Assembly (NCBI GenBank): GCA_018257865.1
Contig: JAEUBA010000013.1
Location: 372,001-436,000, forward strand
Direction of reading: 5' to 3'
Source: Stereocaulon alpinum
Taxonomy: Eukaryota; Ascomycota; Lecanoromycetes; Lecanorales; Stereocaulaceae
Length of the DNA: 64,000 nucleotides
Part shown: in pieces, positions 56,243-64,000 of the stretch
Layout: every line of letters starts with the position of its first letter
Numbering within the stretch: position 1 is the stretch's first letter
Notes under the pieces: model-generated
Databases searched by the model: none
The model's input: the letters and a program-made list of their open reading frames with translations, nothing else
Told to the model about the DNA's origin: nothing
Made by a program: the position numbers and the translations under genes

Positions 56243-59039
56243 ATGGATTCATTGAAATCGGTGAGTACTAAGAGCCAACCGAGATTGACTCGGAAGCTAA
56301 CAAGCACCAATCAAGTCTGGATCCTACTTCGGTTACAAGTTGATGCGAGCGGACTTGGTATCTCAGTTACAGACCAAGCTGGACGCCGCGGACGCACAGA
56401 TCGAGCAACTGCGAGGTCAAATTGCGCAGAACGTTCACAACTTTGACGAAGAACAGACCGCCCATACTGCCACAAAGAGGGAGCTCGAGGCCGTCATAGG
56501 TGCCAAGGACCAACAATACAATGAGTATGATAATATCTTTGACTCATTGGATGATCAAGCTTCGAAGGACCGAGAGAAGATAGCGGAACAAGCAAGCCAG
56601 ATCAAGGAACTGCAAGCTCAGAACAACCCCCGCCCATTCCATTGGCTCGAACCACCAAGCCTCGAGACACAATTCCAAGATTCCCGCGAGAAGGTCCAAG
56701 ACCTCACCGTGAAGCTTCAAAGAGAGATAGATTACCGTGACGAGGTCATGGGAAAGGCTCGAAGACTTGAAAAAAATTTGGAAGATGTCAACGTTGACCT
56801 TAACAAAGCCAATAAATATATATCGAAGATGAAGAAGCGGTTCAACATCAGCCCACGCACTGCCAAAGAGATTGAGGAAATCAAAGACACTTCTGAAGAG
56901 CTCAAAGCTCAAACCCTCATAAACAACAACTTACGAGCATCAATGGGGCAGAGAAAGCCCAACGCTGATACCATTCGCAAGCACACTTCCCCATGTTCGC
57001 CGTTGCTCCAATCAAGAATGACAAGAGTCAAGAAAACGAGCCAAAAATCAGCCAATGAGTGGCTAGATGTATGTGCGAAGTTTGAGATGTTCCGCGAGTT
57101 GCAGCGGGCTTGCGACCAACAGCTTGATGAGAAGGACAGAACAATTGGCCAATTGCAGGCCAACATAGATCGTCAGGACAACGAAATAGGAGGCATGAAG
57201 TCCCAACTATCCACTCTGCGGGCCATCGAGCGTACTCACTCTCATTGCAAGGATGGTTTGGATGCCCAAATCAGCCAGAATGCCACTCGTCAGACCACCA
57301 TCGAGAGAATGAGAGACTCTGCCGACAAGTTGACCAAGCAAGTTGATGCTCAGAAAGACCGACAAACGGAGCAGGACAACATCATTTCAGGCCTTAGAAA
57401 GGACGCTCAGGAGCACAAGGCGTCTTTGGACGAGGCTCAAATCAGAATTTCGGACCTGGAGAAAGAGATCCAGGAGCTGAAGACATCTCTGGACACCTCT
57501 CAAACCAAGTTGGATGAAGCTAAGGACAATGCCACTGAACTCGAAAAGGCACAAAAGGAGTTGCAAATCAAGGAAAAGGCCCTTGAAGACCTCCAGGATG
57601 TCCATTTGTGCTGCTCCCAAAAGTCCACTACTGAAGCTATGGATGTCGATCCTACCGTCTGTACCGCGCCCAAGGACAATGATCAACTTGAGCCAATGGA
57701 GGTGGACTCCGCAGAGCAGAACACCAACGTAAACCCAATCATGGCCTGCGAAGACCATGAACGCCAGATTAAGGAGTTGGAGGATCGCTGTAATGCTCTC
57801 TCATCTAAAATCTCCAATCAACAAGCCGCTATCCCAGAAGTCGTCATGGAAGATGCCCAGGATTCGGTGGAAGTAGTGAGGAAGATTGCCCAAAACCAGA
57901 AGGGTCTACTCCAAAGCCAGCTCATCAACGAACAATTTGAGCATAGTGTGACACGGGGTAAGCTCCAGAGGAAGGAGAGAGAGCTATCGGAGTGGCTTGA
58001 AAAGCGTTCGGAAATGGGCAAGCAACCCGAGAATGTAACCGAAAAATCGAAACGTCTCGAAAAGCAAGAGCGAGATCTTGTGATTCGACTGGGTAAGATC
58101 AAGGACCAAGAAGAGCAACTAGAACGTCGGGAGGCTGGACTCCCACCAGTTCTGCTCGATCACCGTATGACGGGCCAGCCTCAGTCTGCAACGGATGCAA
58201 TGCACGAGCTGGAGCAACAGCAGATGCGGAAAAAGGCGAGCGATGCGGACAAGAACTTCAAGACTCTCAAACTTGCCTATGATAAATTGAAGAAAGCGCA
58301 AAAAGATGACGCTGACAAGCACAAGAATGAGATGGAAAAGAAGGGCATCACGCATGCCGAAGCGTGTCGGGGGCTAAGCGACCGTATCGAGGACCTGCAA
58401 CGTAGGCTCAAGCAAGCAGCCCGTGATCAGCAAGCTGAGAGTGAGAAGCTGAAGGAGGAACTGCTGAATGCCACATTGTCAAAGTTGCAGAAGGAGCCCG
58501 ATAGGGTAGGAGGACAAAATGAAGATGCCGAGATGGGTGAAGGCGGTGGTGCTGACGGCAAAGTCGTCGCTGAAGTCACAACCGTTGCTGGAGAAGGTAG
58601 TGCCGCTAGACAAGGAAGCAGTGCTGGCGAAGGACCCACCGCGGGAGAGGCTCAGTCAGTTTTGTCTAAGCGGAAGAACGCTCCTGATGAGAACGAGCCA
58701 GACGAAGGCAGCATGAAAGGAATGTCGCACAAGCGGTACAAAGTGGACACCAATGGCACGAGCACAGCACCTACAACTCGAGGCGGTTTGTCTTCCAATG
58801 TCGCAACGATGCAAGGCAATGGAGATACTCCGGCTTTTGACCAAAATAACACGTCAGTAGATACGGATCCAGGTCATGCCCAGGATGATGTATATGTTGA
58901 TTTCTTTTCTGGAGAGTCGGGATCTCGCCAGCCATTATCAGTCAGCGACGCAGCACTCGCGCAGCGCATGTTAAACGAGCAACGCGCACGGAATGCGATG
59001 ATAAGGGAGGGCAAGAAACCAGAACGTCGCCAACTATAA
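56243..59039 (+). CDS. Large coiled-coil protein, no family recognised
   Basis: Two exons, 56243-56260 and 56316-59039 (55-bp intron with GCTAAC branch); 913 aa, starting MDSLKSSGSYFGYKLM. Heptad-rich coiled coil covers most of residues 10-450 and 500-760 (LQTKLDAADAQIEQLRG; ISDLEKEIQELKTSLD; LQRKERELSEWLEKRSE). Between them lies an acidic linker with EAMDVDPT and EPMEVDSA. The C-terminus is disordered, with a repetitive G-E-G-S/T-A block, an LSKRKN basic patch possibly acting as a nuclear signal, and an end AQRMLNEQRARNAMIREGKKPERRQL-like helix. I recognise no catalytic domain and no named homologue. Function unknown: a structural or nuclear-matrix-like role is only a guess. Confidence 0.8.
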
Positions 59040-59062
59040 GATCCAAGGAAAGCGCTACCGTC

Positions 59063-59305
59063 ATGTTGACCACGTTCACCAAAGCCTGTCCAGTTATCGC
59101 CAGCTTCTCACTCTTCAGCTCACTGGCTCTCATAACCACGGCCTGGCATTTCAACCCCTTGACAGGGAACGTTGCTAGCATCTTTCACGCTCTCATGTTT
59201 CTCCAAAACATCCTTGAACCATTTCCTAAAACTCGTCCACTACTCGCAATCTTCGTCGTCACCTATCTTTCGCCCCTGGCACTTGCGCTCTCCGTATCTG
59301 ACTGA
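59063..59305 (+). CDS. Possible 80-residue hydrophobic protein
   Basis: An ATG 24 bp after the coiled-coil gene's stop opens an 80-codon frame with two hydrophobic stretches (VIASFSLFSSLALITTA and LLAIFVVTYLSPLALALS). It could be a real small membrane protein, or simply 3' UTR of the upstream gene. Its 3' end runs into a triplicated sequence. No family recognised. Confidence 0.3.
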   Translation: MLTTFTKACPVIASFSLFSSLALITTAWHFNPLTGNVASIFHALMFLQNILEPFPKTRPLLAIFVVTYLSPLALALSVSD

Positions 59306-59469
59306 CCTCGGTATTGTGTCTACGGATTGAAGCGCTAGTGTACTATCTCAATTCCTACTTCGCTGTTCGCGGTGTGCTCTCTGTGTTTGACTGACCTTGG
59401 TATTGTGTCTACGGATCGAAGCCCTAGTGCTCTCTGTATTTGACTGACCTTGGTATTGTGTCTACGGAG
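59287..59469 (+). repeat. Three copies of a ~50-bp direct repeat
   Basis: Copies begin at about 59287, 59376 and 59429. Each reads GCTCTCyGTrTyTGACTGACC, then TyGGTATTGTGTCTACGG, then (first two copies) ATyGAAGCsCTAGTG. Copies 2 and 3 are directly adjacent; copy 1 is separated from copy 2 by about 35 bp. The array follows the coiled-coil gene, which is also preceded by a repeat array. Confidence 0.85.
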
Positions 59470-60656
59470 TGAGCACTAAGCGAATTGTGCGGAGAAGGGG
59501 AGCAGGGGACCTCGGACGAGTCGGACCCACTACGGATGTGACTTCGATATTGACTGTTTACGACACGCATATGGACCATGGTTCCGCGAACGCGAGACCG
59601 TGAGCGTTCTATTTGGCTGGTGGCACACGGCATTCTATGGTCGCTTATGTTTGTCTATTGAATCAGGCCTGGGCACAGTGGGAAATGCAACGGCAGGACT
59701 GGGTGGAGTGATGGTCAGGATGGGAGCGCGGAGGGTTGGAGCCAGTCCTGGTCAGACATTGGCGAACGTAAGCGTTGTGAACAGGAACAGCGATTTCTAA
59801 GGAGTATTCGGTGCAGTCAAGGAGTTTCTCTGTTCGAAGATGTTGCATAGTTATCGCCTTTGAGGCCGGCTCTCTTTCACACATGACTATATCGAAATGC
59901 AAAACATAAACCTCAGTAAGGTACCTAGTAATTAGGCTTGATCATGCATATGACGGGGTGGAGGTGTTTCAAGTAGATCAACGAATCATAGGTGTTGCTG
60001 CTCAGCGCTAAATGAGCCCCTGACACTAGCGCCCGGTTCCGTCGCCACCAATGTGGGAACCAATCCAGCCAATGCGGGTCCTAAGAGCCTCTCTCTTCCC
60101 CGTCAGACGTGAAACTCGACCATGGACAACACTTGCACGTAGGCAAAGGTGATACGCTGGCATCTCACCATTACACTCATTTCGTCGGTTCTCTGTTACG
60201 GCTTTTGCGATCTCATCACGTTGTCGAATCTGCATCATCAGCATTCCTTACATACATACCGAGCCAGCCACACGAACGCCATATCGAGATCATTGCAACT
60301 CCAGCTTGATTCACTCATTCACAACCCCGTGTATAGCCCTAGGCGCCGACTTCACGGCGACGAAGCTTTTGCTATTGTCATTGTCCTTAATACGGACTTC
60401 CCCTCTGAGAACAAAGGAATTTGCAATGCCTCTACTACGATGATGCGACTACCTTAACAGTCTTTCCCTCCATATTCATGATTTGAACCGCACTTACTAA
60501 TCGCGTCCGTCTTACCTGGTGCTACTCGAGGTGCATCGCCCTACAAGATCAACAGTCTTTCAGACTCGGCAATCTCGGACGCCGGCGTGGACCGCTTGCC
60601 TTTGCTTGACGACTTCGCTTCTTGGGCAGGCCCAGAAGCCATACATTCCTTCCAGT
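59470..60656. other. Spacer
   Basis: 1.2 kb between the repeat array and the channel gene. Short frames without motifs. Promoter of the channel gene presumed at the right end. Confidence 0.45.
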
Positions 60657-62675
60657 ATGGGCTGTTGCGGCGACCGAGAGAAATACGGGGAGGCGAAGAA
60701 CGAACAGAAATGGGATTACATTGTGCGTTAAATCTCCCCACTACATGAGACCGACTGCTGACTATAGCAAATTAGAATCTATCCGATTTCCGATCAACAT
60801 CATGCCTATCCCCTCTTTCCTACGGGTTCCTCATCATCCTTGGAATCACAAGTGTGGCTGTGTATGCAGTTGACATATTCACCTGCGCCAACTTGCTGCT
60901 TTTCAATAGATGGTCGGGTCAAATCAAACCTGTGATCCCATTCCATTACTCCCGATGGATATTTACCGCCTGCATCATATTGACTTGGGTCCTCTTGGTA
61001 TACAGAATGCAAAGAGCAATAAGAGCTATGAGAAGTGGGGTCGTCGCCGCAAGCTACCTCGATCCACTCGCTGTCCGACTTCAGAGCATACGTATGGGCG
61101 CTAACGGCCGGGGATGGAGGCGCTTCCTCGTCTTTGCTGCTTTGACCAAAGGCAGGAAAGGTGCCGAGTATGTGGCCTTGTTCACGTATTTCGAATTTGA
61201 AGGCAAGACCCCCTTTCAAGCCTGGTCGAGCTTTAGCTGATGTCTTCCCAGCGTGGCTGCGGGTTTGCTTTGCAGAAGGTCCTCGACAGGTTATCAATGC
61301 GTTGACGCTGTACTCAGTCATGCGAGCGGATCTTGTGCCAACAGGCTCACATGCAGCAAAGGATGGCCATACCCCGATCGTCCAATTCTTCGTCAATCTG
61401 CAGATTCTGGCAGGTACAGAGAAAGAGCAAGCAGCAATATTGTTCGGCATGTTGTACACACTTGTCATCTGGATATTCTCCGCTCTGAGTCTTATTGTCG
61501 CGGTCATATTCTACATTGTCTTCCTCTGGCACCATATTCGTGAAGGCAGTCTATCAAAGTACTGTCGAAGGAAGGTTGACACACGACTACATAAGATCGT
61601 TATGGTCAAAGTCAACAAGGCACTGGAAAAGGAAGATCAAGTACGAGCAAAACAAGAAGGGAAAGGTATAGGGGGGCCCAGGTTTCCAGAAATCAAGCGG
61701 CAGCCAACATTACCTGATTTAAATGCCGACGGGCCACTTGACATTCCACCAATCTCAAGACAGACGACTCAGACGGAATTCTCGCCTTTTGAGTCACGCC
61801 CATCTACACCTATTAACAACAATTCTTCAAACGTTCTATCCAGACAACCGACGGTACCAGATGTGTTTTCGAACTCTGCGCGACCACAAGCGCCTTCCAG
61901 GGGAACAACCCAGTCCTCTGCGCATTCCAATATAAGCTATGCGGATGACGCCCCTCTGATGGCGTCCGCAGGTGCCATGGGCTACGCTCGATCCGGGTCA
62001 AGAAACGCCCCATCCAGGATGGGCTCTGCAGGTAGTAATTTGCCCAGCTCTAGGCCTCCTCCAGGTCGAAGCTTTACAGGGAGCTCCCAGGGAACACAAA
62101 GAACCTTCAACTCCGCTGTAACACGTATGGGTCCTCCCACACGTTCGAACACTGACATGAGTGGGAGATCCACGCCTGGATCCTATGCCTCGCAGCCACA
62201 AGCACGAAAGCCGCCACCAGGAGATATATCATTTTCTGGAGGGCCCGGCCGACCTCCAGGACCGTCAGGTCCAAGCCGAAGACCTACTCAGGAATATGAG
62301 ATGCAAGCTCAGCCTGCAGTCCATGGATCGAACGCCGCGCTCAGCAATGGTGGTTACGTCGCCTACAACCCGCACGCTCAAGTTACGCCTGGATCGGGGT
62401 TTCCCAGACCTTCAACTCCATCGGCCGGGCCACCTCCAGCGAGGAACTTTACACTACCACATCGGCCACCGCAGGATGATTATTTCGGACCCAACCCTGC
62501 ACAATCTCAGCGCTCTGGAACTGCGCCTATACCAGAATTGAGATCATTCAATGGCTCCCCGAACGGTGCTTGCGCAGTGCAACAAGCACCTGCAGGTCCG
62601 GTCCCATATCGGCCGGCTACAGCTGGCCCTGGTGGCTGGAGTGAACAAAGAGGACCGATACCTCCACGCTTCTAG
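60657..62675 (+). CDS. Kch1/Prm6-family fungal low-affinity potassium channel
   Basis: Three exons: 60657-60722, 60776-61202, 61252-62675; 638 aa. It starts MGCCGDREKYGEAKNEQKWDYI with a likely palmitoylated Cys pair. Hydrophobic segments follow (PLSYGFLIILGITSVAVYAV; RWIFTACIILTWVLLVY; ALFTYFEFEAWLRVCF; GMLYTLVIWIFSALSLIVAVIFYIVFLW-type). The conserved block RVCFAEGPRQVINALTLYS is diagnostic for the Kch family, which carries potassium influx during calcium and pheromone stress in yeast. The long Pro/Ser/Gly-rich cytosolic tail is filamentous-fungal. The second intron is GC-AG (AAG|GCAAGA..CCCAG); no GT alternative preserves the reading. Confidence 0.9.
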
Positions 62676-63727
62676 ACATTATTTCTGCTTTTTCCACGCT
62701 CTATGATACCCTCTAACGACTGAACGTGCTTGGCGCCATTTGTTACGGAGGAAAGTATGGCGCGCCATATCAGCAATTAGATGTTAAGCTGATTCGTTGA
62801 GGGAATCTTATTTGGATACCCTTTCCAGCGATATACATATAATAATGTAGACCCACCCGGGTGGCAATGCAACTTTCCTTGCAACTGCCTAGCCACGATT
62901 GAAATTCCTCGGAAAACACCAATGAAATCCAAAATGACCGTAGGCGCGGCGATGTGATAGATACGCAGATGCCCAAGAGACACTAAAAGTGGCAAAAGGG
63001 GGGGGGGGCTGTGCCTTCCGCGTCACTGTGCAGAAACGGCCCAGCTGAGCTTCGGGCCCGAGTTTGGCGCCATCATTCACCGTTCCTGCGTTTTCTGGGC
63101 CACTAAGTAACACACTCCAATAATAAGCTGACGCCCGGAACCTGGCGCGCGCCACTTTGTGAGTGTCCCAGATCGAAGCGATAATAATTTGATCATGGTT
63201 GGCCATGATGGTCACACTACCTTACTCAGGGTTTTGAATCTAGGAAAGCAGGCTTGCCCGAAGCTATGGTCCGAACCCAATCAGGGCAGCAGAGGCGAAA
63301 AATAAAGCGAGCAATGGCAGCGTGACAACAAAGCTCTGACTTAGCCACCCGAAGATTCCTTGAAGAACATGTCTCATCCCCATCATCATGATCTTCAGCA
63401 TTTGTTACAGTGACATTTCAAGTTCCAAGTGGAAAACGTTTCAACCATAGTCATCCTAAGCCAGTCACTTTGATCTAGGCCTTGCTTCAGTCATGCGCCT
63501 GGTTTGACAAGAGCAGCCTTCTTGATCCAGCAGCCCTATTGTTCGTCTTTGTATTCTCACTGCTTGTCTCAGACTTTGTCCAACAGGGGACTTTATCTCT
63601 AATTATACAGACTAGTGGCAATACCAGCTGCAAGAACTCTCTAATTAAACCAAGCAGCCAGCACACGCGTCTCCATTACCAGTCCACAGACATTGTATCC
63701 GACATACTTTGAAAGCTATCCTACAAA
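62676..63727. other. Spacer
   Basis: 1.05 kb between the channel gene and the last gene. It contains a short G9 run near 63001. No gene supported. Confidence 0.5.
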
Positions 63728-64000
63728 ATGGCAGCATTAATACAAACAATAGCGGTCGTTGACAAGTCTGGAAAGGCTGTTAGCACGGTAAGCGTCCAAC
63801 TTCCGCCTCTTCCTGACTACCTTGCTGATTGGTTGACCACAGAGCAAGCATCTTGTCAACGTCTTCAAAGAGGCTAAAGCCGCTTACCGCGAACGAAAAG
63901 CCGAAGTTGTCGCTGGCCGACATCGCGAATTAGAAGAGAAGAAAGCACGTAAGGGCATAAAAGCAGGCACCCTCGCCGACGATAACAGCGTTACATCCTC
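63728..64000 (+). CDS. 5' part of a fungal gene, cut by window end
   Basis: Exon 1 63728-63787 and exon 2 from 63843, running off the window. The start is MAALIQTIAVVDKSGKAVST, then SKHLVNVFKEAKAAYRERKAE and a basic Glu/Lys-rich helix (RELEEKKARKG). I recall similar N-termini (AVVDKSGKVVSTSK) in uncharacterised filamentous-fungal proteins. Function unknown. The intron (GTAAGC..CACAG) keeps phase 0. Confidence 0.7.

Noticed and set aside
1..64000. CRISPR arrays, tRNA, rRNA, or intact transposons
   Set aside because: No regularly spaced identical repeats, no A/B-box tRNA pattern, no rRNA-like blocks, and no transposase or reverse-transcriptase motifs were seen.
1..64000. A secondary-metabolite or defence gene cluster
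   Set aside because: The 2OG oxygenase, the PNPOx-FNR protein and the secreted proteins are dispersed among housekeeping genes, with no backbone enzyme, dedicated transporter or shared regulator.

Overview
This 64 kb window is nuclear DNA of a filamentous ascomycete (Pezizomycotina; class not resolvable by eye, Dothideomycetes or Leotiomycetes would fit). The evidence is the gene style: almost every gene has introns of 48-71 bp with GT..AG ends and CTRAC-like branch sites. The content is also typical: alternative oxidase, an HP1 protein with chromo and chromo shadow domains, Lsb5, a Kch1-type potassium channel, COX15, and large fungal-only regulators. No prokaryotic operons, CRISPR arrays, rRNA or tRNA genes were seen. 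I rebuilt exon structures by hand and checked reading phase through every junction. Coordinates given as start/end span the coding exons; exon lists are in the evidence.

Layout. 0-7 kb: a CHY/CCCH zinc-finger gene and a GATA_AreA/DUF3295 regulator, separated by a strongly strand-asymmetric spacer. 7-14 kb: a gene-poor island of about 7 kb holding a telomere-like CCCTTA tract, a perfect 23-nt palindrome, a decayed FAD-oxidoreductase fragment and a 77-nt poly-G run. 14-32 kb: dense housekeeping genes (a small secreted protein, CCT5, HP1, a fungal orphan, Lsb5, a tandem pair of NTF2-like genes, Vps71/Swc6, alternative oxidase and a zinc-binding proline-rich protein). 32-47 kb: an FBXO9-type F-box gene divergent from a PNPOx-FNR fusion oxidoreductase, a small secreted protein, GDP-mannose pyrophosphorylase A-like protein, lysyl-tRNA synthetase, a zinc/B-box-like protein, a 54-residue mini-gene, an RBX1-like RING protein and a 2OG-Fe(II) oxygenase. 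47-64 kb: a dynamin-like GTPase, COX15 divergent from BCKDH E1-beta, a 913-residue coiled-coil orphan flanked by tandem repeats, a Kch1-family channel with a GC-AG intron, and the 5' end of one further gene.

How the genes relate. There is no biosynthetic cluster. Three head-to-head pairs share short promoters: CCT5/HP1, F-box/PNPOx-FNR, and COX15/BCKDH-E1beta. The last pair joins two mitochondrial functions. Respiration is represented by COX15 (haem A for complex IV) and AOX (its bypass). Chromatin is represented by HP1 and the SWR1 subunit Vps71. Proteostasis is represented by CCT5, the F-box protein and the RING protein.

Most notable signals: repeated C-rich to G-rich strand switches at seven loci, some inside open coding exons; the poly-G run; the repeat-flanked coiled-coil orphan; and the PNPOx-FNR fusion. 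None amounts to a proven new system. Each is offered with a decisive check.
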